Notes: a model not told the origin generated them from the letters alone. Shown: positions 46,137-56,061, counted from the stretch's first letter. The stretch: DNA of 64,000 nt from Bacteriovorax sp. BSW11_IV (GCF_000447755.1 NZ_AUNE01000009.1:62001-126000), one strand, 5' to 3'. Numbers and translations are program-made.

Positions 46137-46998
46137 CAAGAAGAGAATGAATGTAAACGTCTTCAACTTCGCCTTTAATCTGAAGGTCTTTAATGAGGGC
46201 GTTTACTTCTTTTTTGATTTTATTCTTTATAATTGTTTTACCTTCTTCTTCCAGTGAAAAATCCGTTAAGAAGGGCTGTACAGTAGAGCTGAGACGATCC
46301 CTTAGAAGGGTTTCATTATTCATATCAAAGAAATATTCACGAATATATCTATTTGAAGAAATGATGGTAAAGTCCATAATCAATGTGTTGAGATGCTTTT
46401 GCGATTCTACATAAACAGGCATTTGTACATTGCCTAGTCTTAAGCTTCTCTGATCAATTAAGTGAAGATCTCCTCCACGCTTTTGAACATACTTTGAGAT
46501 GACACTGGCCGGAATACGTTCAGCTTCTGTTGTTTTTTCAACAATACTCTTCGATTGAGTATAGACAGTAATTCCTGTTAAGCTTGTGGCCGCACCGGCG
46601 ACAATAAAGCTCACAACGGTCATAGGCTTAAGCGATAGATACCACATTTTTAATTTGAGAAGCCTTGGTCCAAAGAGGGCCAATAAAATTACCCCAATTT
46701 TTTTTAGGTCTATTGATTTCCAATCGAAGCTCTTTGCTTTGCGGGCCTTTTGTGATGCTTGCTCAATTTTTTGTTTGGCAAGTTTTGTTGAATTGTGTGC
46801 AAGTTTATTTGCTTTTTCTTTGGTCTTATCAAGCTGACCACGCAAATTCGATTTGGTATTAGAAGCAACTTTTTTGCTTTCGCGAATTGTTGTTTTGATT
46901 TTAGAAGGAGTTAATTTTTTGATAAATGAACCAAGAAGAGCAAAAAATGTTCCCAAAATATTATTGATAATTTTTTCAATTTTTAGCCACAAGTTCAA
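46129..46998 (-). CDS. FliL-like membrane protein
   Basis: 289 aa from TTG 46998, supported by AGGAGG about 6 nt upstream. A basic, helical N-terminal half (KIKTTIRESKKVASN to QKARKAKS) precedes a TM at ~126-146 (MTVVSFIVAGAATSLTGITVY). A C-terminal domain (~185-289) matches the FliL pattern: VYVESQKHLNTLIMDFTIISSN, then LLRDRLSSTVQPFLTDFSLEEEGK, then EVNALIKDLQIKGEVEDVYIHSLL. FliL binds flagellar stators. The gene lies head-on to the sigma-54 activator (8-bp overlap) and within 1.4 kb of the MotA/MotB-like operon, a telling neighbourhood. No other flagellar gene is in the window. Confidence 0.62.
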   Translation of the reverse strand: MNLWLKIEKIINNILGTFFALLGSFIKKLTPSKIKTTIRESKKVASNTKSNLRGQLDKTKEKANKLAHNSTKLAKQKIEQASQKARKAKSFDWKSIDLKKIGVILLALFGPRLLKLKMWYLSLKPMTVVSFIVAGAATSLTGITVYTQSKSIVEKTTEAERIPASVISKYVQKRGGDLHLIDQRSLRLGNVQMPVYVESQKHLNTLIMDFTIISSNRYIREYFFDMNNETLLRDRLSSTVQPFLTDFSLEEEGKTIIKNKIKKEVNALIKDLQIKGEVEDVYIHSLLAN

Positions 46999-47198
46999 AA
47001 TGGCCTCCTCTTACACTCAACTTATCGGTTTAGCGGCCAAAGAAGTTAAGTGGTTATTCTTATTTTAATTCAACAATATTAATTCTTGATAACGGCCCTA
47101 AACTTAAGGCTTTTTAAAGGCAAAAATGTCCACTTAGAGCTGTGTTTATGGGGCTTTTCTAAGGATTTGGGCCGACCTTTCGACAAGAAAATGCAGTT

Positions 47199-47220
47199 GC
47201 CCTGTTTATAGGGCAGGAGG
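47199..47220 (+). promoter_or_regulatory. Hairpin abutting the SD of the BamE-like lipoprotein gene
   Basis: GCCCT / AGGGC (47199-47203 with 47210-47214) with a 6-nt loop, directly followed by AGGAGG (47215-47220), 4 nt from ATG 47225. It could modulate translation or mRNA stability; it is too short for a strong claim. Confidence 0.35.
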
Positions 47221-47224
47221 AAAT

Positions 47225-47872
47225 ATGTCGAAACTAAAATTTGTTTTGTTTTTTCTGCTTATGTCGCAGTTTTATGGGTGTGCCGAATTGTTAGCGCAAA
47301 GAAGCTATATCGATGAAATGGACAGAGAAACAGACGGCCTTTTTGTTGCTGGTCGCGATTTTCCTGTGACTCCTGGGGATACGGGACAGGCCTATAGGTC
47401 ACGAGAAGAAATTTTAGACAGAACTCCTGCATCTGCTGCCGAGAGTGAGCAAAATGAATACGATGAATCTATTCGCAATGAACTTGCTCGCAAATTAAGA
47501 GGCCTATCTGAAGGGGAATATGCCGATTTTAAAAAAGTAAGCGATTATTTTGAAAATGATTCAGAGCGCATCTATTATTTACAACTTTCTAGCTATGAGA
47601 AAAGAGAATACCTCTACCAAAAAGGGGTTATGGGTCGCGATTATGCCCAAACTCGTGGCGTGCAATTTCTGCGTTCCCAATCTGTTCGTAATAACGAAAT
47701 TTTCATGGGAATGAGTAAGGATCAGGTAGTTGGTGCATGGGGAAGACCGACACGTATCGACGTTGCTGGTAATCCTCGCAATCAGAACGAGAGATGGGCC
47801 TTTTATAACAATGGAAAATTACAATATGTCTATTTTGAATCAGGCGTTGTACAGGGATGGGCCTTAGAATAG
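47225..47872 (+). CDS. Lipoprotein with SmpA/BamE-like C-terminal domain
   Basis: A 215-aa lipoprotein with signal MSKLKFVLFFLLMSQFYGC and lipidated Cys19. A middle helical region (ARKLRGLSEGEYADFKKVSDYF) is followed by the BamE/SmpA fold at the C-terminus: FMGMSKDQVVGAWGRPTRIDVAG, then ERWAFYNNGKLQYVYFESGVVQGW. BamE stabilises the BAM complex; the motif also occurs in other envelope lipoproteins, so it is not named bamE. Strong SD AGGAGG. Confidence 0.78.
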   Translation: MSKLKFVLFFLLMSQFYGCAELLAQRSYIDEMDRETDGLFVAGRDFPVTPGDTGQAYRSREEILDRTPASAAESEQNEYDESIRNELARKLRGLSEGEYADFKKVSDYFENDSERIYYLQLSSYEKREYLYQKGVMGRDYAQTRGVQFLRSQSVRNNEIFMGMSKDQVVGAWGRPTRIDVAGNPRNQNERWAFYNNGKLQYVYFESGVVQGWALE

Positions 47873-47882
47873 GCCCTTCATT
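47859..47882 (+). terminator. Possible weak terminator overlapping the lipoprotein stop
   Basis: GGGCC 47859-47863 can pair with GGCCC 47872-47876 around the stop codon, followed by TTCATTT. Short stem and impure T tail, so weak. Confidence 0.3.
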
Positions 47883-47956
47883 TCAAAACCCTTATCTACA
47901 GCAATTATTCGCTTTAAAAGTCACTATTTTTTTACCAGTTTTCACTGCGTCATCCA

Positions 47957-47985
47957 TTGAGTTATCCTGCTAAACGTACTATTCT
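47957..47985 (+). promoter_or_regulatory. accA: Candidate sigma-70 promoter of accA
   Basis: TTGAGT (47957-47962), a 17-bp spacer and TATTCT (47980-47985), each 4/6 to consensus, 57 nt before the accA start. Confidence 0.4.
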
Positions 47986-48042
47986 CGATAAAATTTACCA
48001 ATAACAATACAGCTCTCAATTCACAATTTCACAGGAGTGGTT

Positions 48043-49020
48043 ATGAGCGATCTATTAAATAACTATACCCTTGAGTTTGAAAAACCAGTTCGCGATTTAG
48101 AAAATCAAATCAAAGAACTTAAAGAGGCCACGAAAAAATCTGATTTAGATATTTCAAAAGAAGTAAAGGCCCTACAAAGTAAAGTTGATACCCTAATGAA
48201 AGAGATTTATGAAAATCTTACTCCATGGGAAAGAGTACAACTTTCACGTCACCCTAATAGACCCCATGCAATCGATTATATCGGTAATGTTATAACTGAT
48301 TTTCATGAAATTAGCGGGGACAGATTTTTTGCAGACGACGCCGCAATTATTGCAGGCTTTGGTTACATCGATGGTCAAAAAGTGGCCGTAGTTGGAATTG
48401 AAAAAGGTCGTAAGACAAAAGAAAAAGTTCACCACAATTTTGGTATGCCAAGACCAGAAGGTTACAGGAAAGCTCTTCGTGTTATGCAAATGGCAGGAAG
48501 ATTCAATATTCCAGTAGTAACTTTTGTTGATACTCCAGGTGCTTATCCGGGTATCGGAGCTGAAGAGCGCGGTCAAGCAAGTGCTATCGCTGAAAACTTA
48601 GCAGAGCTTTTTGATGTTAAAACACCAATCATCTCAATCATCATTGGTGAAGGTGGTTCTGGTGGTGCTCTTGGAATTGCTATCGCTGATAAAGTTTTTA
48701 TGATGGAATATTCTGTTTACTCAGTTATTTCGCCAGAATCATGTGCTTCAATTCTTTGGGCCGACCCTAAGAAAGCTGAAACAGCGGCAAATGCTTTGAA
48801 CTTAAGCCCACAAAAGGCGCTTGAGCTAAAAGTTGTTGATGACATGATCAAAGAACCAACGGGTGGTGCTCATAAAGATCCTGAAGCAACTTTTGAAACT
48901 GTTAAGAAAATGCTAACGAAAGAAATTAAAGCACTTCTTAAAATGGATAAAGAAAAGCTTATGGATGCGCGTTTTGAAAAATTCCGCGCCATGGGTAACA
49001 CAACAATTACTGAAATTTAG
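48043..49020 (+). CDS. accA: Acetyl-CoA carboxylase carboxyltransferase subunit alpha
   Basis: About 325 aa from ATG 48043 (AGGAG 5 nt upstream; an in-frame GTG two codons earlier overlaps the SD). AccA and AccD transfer the carboxyl group from biotin to acetyl-CoA, giving malonyl-CoA for fatty acid synthesis. Family features: LENQIKELK N-terminal helices, LSRHPNRPHAIDYI, GRKTKEKVHHNFGMPRPEGYRKALR, VTFVDTPGAYPGIGAEERGQ, IIGEGGSGGALGI. accD is not in the window. It heads the yicC-gmk-rel run with short gaps. Confidence 0.97.
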   Translation: MSDLLNNYTLEFEKPVRDLENQIKELKEATKKSDLDISKEVKALQSKVDTLMKEIYENLTPWERVQLSRHPNRPHAIDYIGNVITDFHEISGDRFFADDAAIIAGFGYIDGQKVAVVGIEKGRKTKEKVHHNFGMPRPEGYRKALRVMQMAGRFNIPVVTFVDTPGAYPGIGAEERGQASAIAENLAELFDVKTPIISIIIGEGGSGGALGIAIADKVFMMEYSVYSVISPESCASILWADPKKAETAANALNLSPQKALELKVVDDMIKEPTGGAHKDPEATFETVKKMLTKEIKALLKMDKEKLMDARFEKFRAMGNTTITEI

Positions 49021-49029
49021 GAGTACGAT

Positions 49030-49905
49030 TTGGCCATTCAATCAATGACAGGTTTTGGAAGTGGGGAAGCAGCAAACGATGAATACACGGTTAGTGTAGA
49101 AATCAAGTCTGTTAATAATCGTTTTAAAGACGTACGTTTTAAAATGTCTTCACTATTTTCTTCTGTTGAGCTTGATTTGAAAAAGGCCCTTGGCGACTAT
49201 TTCAAGCGCGGAAGTTTTGATGTCTATGTGAACTACAAAAGAACTGAATCGACTTCACGCTTTGATGATATTGATGAAACTAAAGTTAAAATCTATCTTG
49301 ATAAGGCCGTTAAGATGGCCAAAACTTCTGGGGTTGATATTCAAGTATCGGCCACAGACTTCCTTCGCTCAGAGTTCTATAAGGACATTGACGATGCGAG
49401 GACGGAATCAACACTTTCCCTTGTTCTGGAGGCCTTTAAAGGTGCTCTAGACACTCTGAAGGAGTCGCGCCTACAAGAAGGGGCTAAGCTCGTAGAGGTC
49501 ATTAAAAGCCATAAAGAAAATTACTTTTCTCACTACCAGATCGTTACTGGTCTTGCCGACTCATTCCAGGCCCATGTTCAGGATAAACTAAAAAAGAGAA
49601 TTGCCGATACGGCTAAGGAAATCTCAATTGATGAGCCTCGATTTATGCAAGAGGTGATTTTTTACTTAGAAAAACTTGATGTCCACGAGGAGATCAACCG
49701 TATTCAATCACACCTGCAAAAATTGGATGGCCTCTTGTCTAGCGATGGAGAGATTGGTAGACAAGTAGACTTTCTCATACAGGAACTCAATAGAGAAACT
49801 AATACGATTGGTTCCAAATCAGGTATGCAGGATATCTCGGATGCAGTTGTACAAATGAAAGTACAGTTGGAGAAAATCCGCGAGCAGGCCCTCAATTTGG
49901 AATAA
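49030..49905 (+). CDS. yicC: YicC-family protein (endoribonuclease-type)
   Basis: A 291-aa protein from TTG 49030 with AGGAG 6 nt upstream. N-terminal IQSMTGFGSGEA and SVEIKSVNNRFKD, and C-terminal DEPRFMQEVIFYLEKLDVHEEINRIQSHL plus FLIQELNRETNTIGSK, are hallmarks of YicC (PF03755 and DUF1732). YicC is reported to be an RNase that affects small-RNA turnover in E. coli. The yicC-gmk adjacency is widely conserved in bacteria. Confidence 0.93.
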   Translation: MAIQSMTGFGSGEAANDEYTVSVEIKSVNNRFKDVRFKMSSLFSSVELDLKKALGDYFKRGSFDVYVNYKRTESTSRFDDIDETKVKIYLDKAVKMAKTSGVDIQVSATDFLRSEFYKDIDDARTESTLSLVLEAFKGALDTLKESRLQEGAKLVEVIKSHKENYFSHYQIVTGLADSFQAHVQDKLKKRIADTAKEISIDEPRFMQEVIFYLEKLDVHEEINRIQSHLQKLDGLLSSDGEIGRQVDFLIQELNRETNTIGSKSGMQDISDAVVQMKVQLEKIREQALNLE

Positions 49906-49926
49906 AAAACGCAAAAAGAGTTGTCC

Positions 49927-50505
49927 ATGACTGCGAATGCGCACGGAAAAATTGTCATTATCATCGGTCCATCAGGGACTGGAAAATCTACTTTAATTCA
50001 AAGAGTGAAGGAGTCTTTTCCTGAACTTATTGAATCTATATCTTATACAACTAGACCTCGTCGTGAGAAAGAGGTTGATGGTGTTCACTATTTCTTCATT
50101 AGCAAAGAGAAGTTTTTTGAAATGCGAGATGAGGGAGAGTTTTTAGAGTGGGCCGAGGTTCATTCTGAGTACAAGGCCACTGGTAAATCTTTCGTTGAGA
50201 AGAAGCTAAAGGAAGGAAAATTCCTTCTATTTGATCTCGATGTGCAAGGTGCCGATTCGATTATCAATGTGTTTCCTAATGAGTCTAGGGCCATTTTCAT
50301 TGCGCCCCCAAGTCTTACTGAACTTGAAAAGCGCTTAAAGGGAAGAGGCACTGAGGATGAAAAATCATTAAAGGTTCGCCTTGAGAACTCTAAAAAAGAG
50401 ATTTTACGCAAAGATGACTACGATTATTGTATAATAAATGATGAAGTCGAAGGGGCCTTCCAGAGACTTAAGGAAACGGTAGCGGCCATTTTAAAAGGCG
50501 ATTAG
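49927..50505 (+). CDS. gmk: Guanylate kinase
   Basis: About 192 aa: GMP + ATP to GDP + ADP. P-loop GPSGTGKST, the GMP-binding SYTTRPRREKEVDGVHYFF, EWAEVHSEYKATGKS, and FDLDVQGADSI are clear. ATG 49927 is preferred because AAGAG is 6 nt upstream; the in-frame TTG 49921 directly abuts that SD. GMP supply links it to the (p)ppGpp enzyme encoded next. Confidence 0.95.
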   Translation: MTANAHGKIVIIIGPSGTGKSTLIQRVKESFPELIESISYTTRPRREKEVDGVHYFFISKEKFFEMRDEGEFLEWAEVHSEYKATGKSFVEKKLKEGKFLLFDLDVQGADSIINVFPNESRAIFIAPPSLTELEKRLKGRGTEDEKSLKVRLENSKKEILRKDDYDYCIINDEVEGAFQRLKETVAAILKGD

Positions 50506-50515
50506 GAGTTTGTAA

Positions 50516-52705
50516 GTGTTTCAACAACTGGATTTTTCACATGAGAGAAATCTTACAATTGATGAAGTTATTAAAAGGGTAGAATCCTACTATCCTGATG
50601 CAGACTTCGCTCTTTTAAGAAAGGCCTATTACTTTGCAGAGAAAGCGCACAAAGGTCAAATGAGAAGCTCTGGTGAAGAGTATATCATTCACCCTCTAAA
50701 CGTTGCCGCTACTCTTGTTAAACTTCGCATGGATATCGACAGTATCGCAGCAGGTTTTCTACACGATGTTGTTGAGGACTGTGACGTTACTCCTGAAGAA
50801 TTAGAAAAAGAGTTTAACAGTGAGATCGCTCAAATTGTTGTCGGTCTTACAAAAATTTCAAAAATTAAGTTCAAAACAAAAGAAGAATCTCAGGCCGAAA
50901 ACTTTCGTAAGATGGTTGTGGCCATGGCAAAAGATCTACGAGTTATTATTGTTAAGCTCGCCGATCGTATGCACAATATGAGAACTCTTCAATATGTATC
51001 TGATGAGAAGCAAAAGAAGATCGCTCAAGAGACTCTTGATATCTACGTTCCGCTAGCGAGTCGACTGGGTATCAACTCTGTTAAGACTGAGCTTGAAGAT
51101 CTTTGCTTAAGATTTTTACACCCTGATATTTACTACCGTCTTGCTGAGAAGATCGCGATGAAAAAATCTGATCGCGAAACCTATATTAAGCAGACGATTG
51201 AAATTATCGAAGAAAAGTTACTTGAATACTCTATGAAGGCCTATGTAAAAGGTCGTCCGAAGCACTTCTTCTCAATTTATAAGAAGATGGTAGCAAGAGG
51301 CGTAGACTTCGATCAGATTACTGATATTCTGGCCTTCAGAGTTATCGTAAGTAATATTACAGAATGTTATAAAGGTCTTGGTATTATCCACTCAGCGTTT
51401 ACGCCAATTCCTGGTCGATTTAAAGACTATATTGCCATCCCAAAAGTAAACAACTACCAGTCTCTTCACACCACTGTAATTGGCCCACAGGCCGAGAGAA
51501 TTGAGATTCAAATTAGAACTCAAGACATGGACGAAGTTGCTGAGCGCGGGGTTGCTGCTCACTGGAAATATAAAGAAGGGCTCGTCAGTGGTTCTAAAAA
51601 ACTTGATTGGATTCAAGAACTTCTTGAATTCAACCAGGCCGTTGAAAGTAACTCTGAATTCATGGACGTTGTTAAAAATGACCTTGATATCGGTGGTGTT
51701 TTTGTCTTCACTCCTAAAGGTGACGTCCAAGAACTGCGTTACGGTGCGACTCCACTAGATTTTGCTTATGCCGTTCACACAGAGGTTGGAAATCATTGTG
51801 TAGGGGCCAAAGTAAACGGAAGAATGGTTCCTCTTCGCTATACATTAAAGTCTGGAGATACGATTGAAGTCTTAACAAGTAAGACGCAAAATCCTTCAAA
51901 AGACTGGATGAATATTGTTAAGTCGTCTAAGGCGAAATCTAAAATTCGTCAATGGCTTCTAAAAGTTGAACGCGAAAGAAATAGAGAACTTGGTGAGCAA
52001 ATGCTTGATAAGGCACTAAAAGTCTTTTCAAGTTCAATTAAATCTACAATCAAATCTGGAGAGATGAAACAAGCTCTTAAAGAACTTAAGTGTAGAAATG
52101 AAGATGAACTCTATCAATATATTGGTTCTGGAAAATATACTGTTCAAAATGTCATTGAATATATCCCAACGCTGAAGGCCTCTCAAAAAGAGGATGAGCT
52201 TAAAAAGAAAATCGAAGAAGTGGATACACTTTCTAAGAAACTTTCTAAATCCGCTCGTCGTAAATCAAATAAAGATAATGCCGTAATCGTTGATGGTATG
52301 GATGATGTTCTTGTAAGGATGGCCAGATGTTGTAACCCAATTCCTGGGGACCCAATTCTTGGATTTGTCACTCGTGGACGTGGGATCACTGTACATAAGG
52401 AAGACTGTGCAAGAATTGAACTCGATATGTCTCGTCGAATTCACGTAGAATGGAACCCTGACTTTAGTTTCAAGCATCCAGTGAACGTTAGAATTATTAC
52501 TCATGATAAGCCGGGAATTCTTTCTACAATTTCTAAGGCCATCAATAATATCGGAGTTAATATTCGTTCTGCCCTTGCGAAATCTCTACAAGATCGTAAA
52601 GGTTCATTTGTTTTTGAAATTGAAGTTAAAGACTATTCTGAACTTTTAAAGACAATCAGTGCGATTGAAGCAATCGAAGAAGTAATCACTGTAACAAGAG
52701 CTTAA
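50516..52705 (+). CDS. rel: Bifunctional (p)ppGpp synthetase/hydrolase, Rel/SpoT
   Basis: A 729-aa long RSH enzyme from GTG 50516 (AGGAG 7 nt upstream). The HD hydrolase domain is intact (HKGQMRSSGEEYIIHPLNVA, FLHDVVEDCD, KLADRMHNMRT). The synthetase domain has RPKHFFSIYKKM, RFKDYIAIPKVNNYQSLHT and EIQIRTQDMDEVAERGVAAHW. A TGS domain (VFTPKGDVQELRYGATPLDFAY), a zinc-finger/CC-type domain (RMARCCNPIPGD) and a C-terminal ACT domain follow. Stringent-response control. rpoZ, often found between gmk and spoT, is absent here. The stop shares TTAA with the convergent DUF218 gene. Confidence 0.96.
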   Translation: MFQQLDFSHERNLTIDEVIKRVESYYPDADFALLRKAYYFAEKAHKGQMRSSGEEYIIHPLNVAATLVKLRMDIDSIAAGFLHDVVEDCDVTPEELEKEFNSEIAQIVVGLTKISKIKFKTKEESQAENFRKMVVAMAKDLRVIIVKLADRMHNMRTLQYVSDEKQKKIAQETLDIYVPLASRLGINSVKTELEDLCLRFLHPDIYYRLAEKIAMKKSDRETYIKQTIEIIEEKLLEYSMKAYVKGRPKHFFSIYKKMVARGVDFDQITDILAFRVIVSNITECYKGLGIIHSAFTPIPGRFKDYIAIPKVNNYQSLHTTVIGPQAERIEIQIRTQDMDEVAERGVAAHWKYKEGLVSGSKKLDWIQELLEFNQAVESNSEFMDVVKNDLDIGGVFVFTPKGDVQELRYGATPLDFAYAVHTEVGNHCVGAKVNGRMVPLRYTLKSGDTIEVLTSKTQNPSKDWMNIVKSSKAKSKIRQWLLKVERERNRELGEQMLDKALKVFSSSIKSTIKSGEMKQALKELKCRNEDELYQYIGSGKYTVQNVIEYIPTLKASQKEDELKKKIEEVDTLSKKLSKSARRKSNKDNAVIVDGMDDVLVRMARCCNPIPGDPILGFVTRGRGITVHKEDCARIELDMSRRIHVEWNPDFSFKHPVNVRIITHDKPGILSTISKAINNIGVNIRSALAKSLQDRKGSFVFEIEVKDYSELLKTISAIEAIEEVITVTRA

Positions 52706-53358
52706 TCTAAGTAGATTTGCTGTTCCGATTCCCATAAAAGTAAAAAGAAATATGTGCGGAGGTATTTAAAGGCCTCCGTATATAGAATCTTTAGACTTCT
52801 TGGCCTTGAATAATCTGTTGGTACACCCGCATAGTTAAAATTGTAATCATCTTCTGATACTTTTACCTTATCTAAAATAAGTTTGATTCTCATAATATGA
52901 TAATCACTTGAAACAATGAGTACTGTTTTAATACCATTTTTAGTTCGTAGAAACTGAAGAGTCGCTAAAACGTTCTCAACAGTATTGCGAGCGAGATAGT
53001 CAATATTCAAAAGATCAGGGTCTACAAGCCCTTCCAGATTCAAAGGCTGAATCAAAGTATTAACCGAGTTTTTAGAATAAACACCAGTAATAAAAATATT
53101 GGACTGATTATATTCTTTTGCAAGTTCCATGGCATGAGGAATTCTTCCTTGGTCACCAGTGAATACTACAATGAGATCGGGAGGTCGTTTGAAAAAGGCT
53201 TCTTTTGAAAGGGTCGTTTCGTTTTTGGAGACAATAAGAAAGAGTAGGCAGAAGATGGTGTAGAAGACACCACCTATAAAAATCAGGAATGAGGTATTTT
53301 TTAAATACCTCAAGGTCCTGGTTCGTCGTGTTTCGAATAAATACTTACTCTTAAACAT
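52702..53358 (-). CDS. DUF218 (YdcF/ElyC/SanA-type) membrane protein
   Basis: A 218-aa protein with one N-terminal TM (FLIFIGGVFYTIFCLLFLIV) and an extracytoplasmic DUF218 domain: PDLIVVFTGDQGRIPHAMELA, IFITGVYSKNS, ARNTVENVLATLQFL, VLIVSSDYHIMRIKLIL. Relatives ElyC and SanA affect envelope biogenesis in E. coli; the biochemical role is not settled. Last gene of the leftward maeB-ridA unit, 1 bp after ridA. Confidence 0.85.
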   Translation of the reverse strand: MFKSKYLFETRRTRTLRYLKNTSFLIFIGGVFYTIFCLLFLIVSKNETTLSKEAFFKRPPDLIVVFTGDQGRIPHAMELAKEYNQSNIFITGVYSKNSVNTLIQPLNLEGLVDPDLLNIDYLARNTVENVLATLQFLRTKNGIKTVLIVSSDYHIMRIKLILDKVKVSEDDYNFNYAGVPTDYSRPRSLKILYTEAFKYLRTYFFLLLWESEQQIYLD

Positions 53359-53359
53359 C

Positions 53360-53743
53360 CTATTTTGCTGCGATTACTTCGATTTCAACAAGAGCACCTT
53401 TTGGAAGTGCAGGCACTTCAACACATGATCTTGCTGGGTAAGGTGCTTGAAAATATTTTGTGTATGCTTCATTAACAAGACCAAAGTTTCCAAGGTCTGT
53501 TACAAAGATACTTGTTTTAATAATATTTTCACGAGTTAATGAACATGCTTCTAGCAGACCATCAATATTGGCAAGGATTTGGTCAAGCTGAGCTGCAAAT
53601 CCTTCCTTAAGGGCCATAGTGCTAGGCTCAAGACCAATTTGTCCTGAGAAGTAGTATGTTCCGTTATGCTCAACCCCTTGTGAGTATGTTCCAACTGCTG
53701 CAGGGGCCTTATCTGTATTAATAATATTTTTCTTAAAGCTCAT
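53360..53743 (-). CDS. ridA: RidA-family enamine/imine deaminase
   Basis: A 127-aa YjgF/YER057c/UK114 protein that hydrolyses reactive 2-aminoacrylate-type imines. Signature features: AVGTYSQGVEHNGTYYFSGQIGLEP near the N-terminus and the substrate-binding Arg in PYPARSCVEVPALPKGALVEIE near the C-terminus. AGGA SD 6 nt before ATG. It lies 11 bp after maeB. Confidence 0.95.
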   Translation of the reverse strand: MSFKKNIINTDKAPAAVGTYSQGVEHNGTYYFSGQIGLEPSTMALKEGFAAQLDQILANIDGLLEACSLTRENIIKTSIFVTDLGNFGLVNEAYTKYFQAPYPARSCVEVPALPKGALVEIEVIAAK

Positions 53744-53754
53744 AAAAATTCCTA

Positions 53755-56061
53755 TTACTTTTCTTTCTTTGTTTCTTCTTCAAGAGCAAGAAGGGCATTT
53801 AGAATTACCATGTTAATAATCTCTGATACCGGAGCTGTTCTTTGAACAATATTTACTGAAGATTTCATCGGAACAAGAATTGGTCCAATGGCATCAGCAT
53901 CAGAAAGTTGTTGAAGAAGTTTGTAGCTGATGTTTGCAGAGTTTAGCTCTGGGAAAATCAGAATGTCGGCAGCTTGATCAAGTTCACTGAAGTCGAAAAG
54001 TTTTTTCATAATGTTGTGGTTAACTGCAACGTCTGCTTGCATTTCACCTTCAACTTTTAGTTTTGGATATTTCTCTTTAGTAATCTGAACAGCTTTTTTC
54101 ATCTTTTTAACATCATCAGTGTTGTTTGATCCAAAGCTTGAGTAGCTTAAGAAAGCAATTCTTGGCTCTTTCTTCATTAGATTACGGTAAAGATCTGCTG
54201 TAGAGTTAGCGATCTCACAAAGTGACTCTGCACTTGGATTTATTTGGGCCGTACAGTCAGCAAAGAAAAGAATTCTATTTTTGAACATTAGGATATAAAC
54301 ACCTGCGGCCAATTTCTTTTCTTTAGTTCCAACAACACTTAGAATTGGTTTCATACATTCTGGATAGGAAAGAGTTGGTCCTGCGATAAGTGAATCTGCA
54401 AGTCCTTTTCTAACCATCATTGAACCAAAGTAGTTCTCTTGAGACATTAAATCTTCAGCATGGTAGATGCTCACACCATTTCTTTGTTTTTCTTTACAGT
54501 ATTCAGTATAGAATTCTGTAAATTTTGGGTGCTTACTTGGTTTGATGATTTCAACTGATTTAAGTTCTTCAAGTCCAAGAGCTTCCATTTTATTATGGAT
54601 TGATTTTGGATTTCCAAGAAGTACCGGCTCGATCTTATCATCTTCAAGAAGAGACTTAACAGCTTGAAGAACGCGTGAGTTTGAACCTTCTGCAAAAACA
54701 GTTCTAACTTTTTTACCACGTTTTTTTACAAGAGATGAAACTTTATCACGTAGACCTTTCATGAAGGCACCGTTTGTTCCCAGCCTGTCTTCAAGTTGTG
54801 AAGCGTACTCTTTTAAATCGTAAATTTTATGACGTGCTACTCCTGAGTCCATAGCTGCTTTAGCAACTGCTGGAGCTAGACGAGTAAGTACTCTTGTATC
54901 AAATGGTTTTGGAATAAGGTATTCACGACCAAATGAGAACTCTTCGTTTCCATAAGCTAGTTTTACCTCTTCAGGCACTTCTTCTTTTGCAAGATTTGCA
55001 AGAGCGTAAACTGCTGCAAGTTTCATTTCATCGTTAATCTTAGTTGCTCTAACATCTAGGGCACCACGGAAGATAAAAGGGAAGCCTAGAACGTTGTTAA
55101 CTTGGTTAGGGAAGTCTGATCTTCCTGTTGCCATGATAACGTCAGTTCTCACTTCGTGAGCTTCGTGTGGATAGATTTCTGGTTCAGGGTTTGCCATAGC
55201 AAAGATGATTGGATCTTTGGCCATAGTCGCTACCATTTCTTTTGTAAGAACACCGCGAGCAGAACATCCAATAAATGCATCAGCATTAATCATAGCGTCT
55301 GCAAGAGTTCTATCAGAAGTTTCTACAGCGAATTCCTCTTTATACTTATTCATACCATCAGTTCTACCTTTGTAGATAACTCCTTTAGAGTCACACATTA
55401 GTAGGTTTGCAGGGTTAACGCCCATTTTATAAAAAAGTTTTGCACATGCCATAGCTGCAGCACCGGCACCAGAGAAAACAACTTTTACTTCATTGATTTT
55501 CTTCTTAGAAACTTCAATAGCATTTATGAAACCTGCCGAAGCAATGATTGCAGTTCCGTGTTGATCATCATGGAAAACTGGAATATTCATTTTTTCGATA
55601 AGTTGTTGTTCGATTTCAAAACACTCAGGTGCTTTGATATCTTCAAGGTTAATACCACCGAAAGTAGGCTCAAGAGCGCTAACAACTTTTACCATACCAT
55701 CAATTGTATTTTCATTTACTTCAATATCGAATACGTCGATGTCTGCAAATCTTTTAAAAAGAACACCTTTACCTTCCATTACAGGTTTTCCTGCAAGGGC
55801 ACCAATATCACCAAGACCAAGAACAGCAGTACCGTTAGATACAACTGCAACAAGGTTTCCTTTTGAAGTATATTTGTAAGCTAGTTCTGGATCTTTAGCG
55901 ATCTCTAGACAAGGTGCTGCTACACCTGGAGTATAGGCCTTAGAAAGATCGTTGGCCGTTAGACATGGCTTCGTTGCGACTACTTCGATTTTTCCTGGGC
56001 GACCAGAAGAGTGGTAATCAAGGGCCATTTGTTTTTTTTCATCAGTATTATTGTTTGCCAT
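53755..56061 (-). CDS. maeB: NADP-dependent malic enzyme with phosphotransacetylase-like domain
   Basis: A 768-aa hybrid malic enzyme. The N-terminal ~420 residues are malic enzyme: [24 protein letters not shown] in outline, [37 protein letters not shown] and [15 protein letters not shown]. The C-terminal ~330 residues are a phosphate acetyl/butyryltransferase-like domain ([33 protein letters not shown]), which in MaeB is regulatory. Reaction: malate + NADP to pyruvate + CO2 + NADPH. With pckA and the DASS symporter it fits growth on C4 acids. AAGGA SD. Confidence 0.96.
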   Translation of the reverse strand: MANNNTDEKKQMALDYHSSGRPGKIEVVATKPCLTANDLSKAYTPGVAAPCLEIAKDPELAYKYTSKGNLVAVVSNGTAVLGLGDIGALAGKPVMEGKGVLFKRFADIDVFDIEVNENTIDGMVKVVSALEPTFGGINLEDIKAPECFEIEQQLIEKMNIPVFHDDQHGTAIIASAGFINAIEVSKKKINEVKVVFSGAGAAAMACAKLFYKMGVNPANLLMCDSKGVIYKGRTDGMNKYKEEFAVETSDRTLADAMINADAFIGCSARGVLTKEMVATMAKDPIIFAMANPEPEIYPHEAHEVRTDVIMATGRSDFPNQVNNVLGFPFIFRGALDVRATKINDEMKLAAVYALANLAKEEVPEEVKLAYGNEEFSFGREYLIPKPFDTRVLTRLAPAVAKAAMDSGVARHKIYDLKEYASQLEDRLGTNGAFMKGLRDKVSSLVKKRGKKVRTVFAEGSNSRVLQAVKSLLEDDKIEPVLLGNPKSIHNKMEALGLEELKSVEIIKPSKHPKFTEFYTEYCKEKQRNGVSIYHAEDLMSQENYFGSMMVRKGLADSLIAGPTLSYPECMKPILSVVGTKEKKLAAGVYILMFKNRILFFADCTAQINPSAESLCEIANSTADLYRNLMKKEPRIAFLSYSSFGSNNTDDVKKMKKAVQITKEKYPKLKVEGEMQADVAVNHNIMKKLFDFSELDQAADILIFPELNSANISYKLLQQLSDADAIGPILVPMKSSVNIVQRTAPVSEIINMVILNALLALEEETKKEK

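Noticed and set aside
46999-47068. A 22-codon plus-strand ORF beginning ATG 47000
   Set aside because: No SD and no promoter; it overlaps the SD and start region of the FliL-like gene on the other strand.
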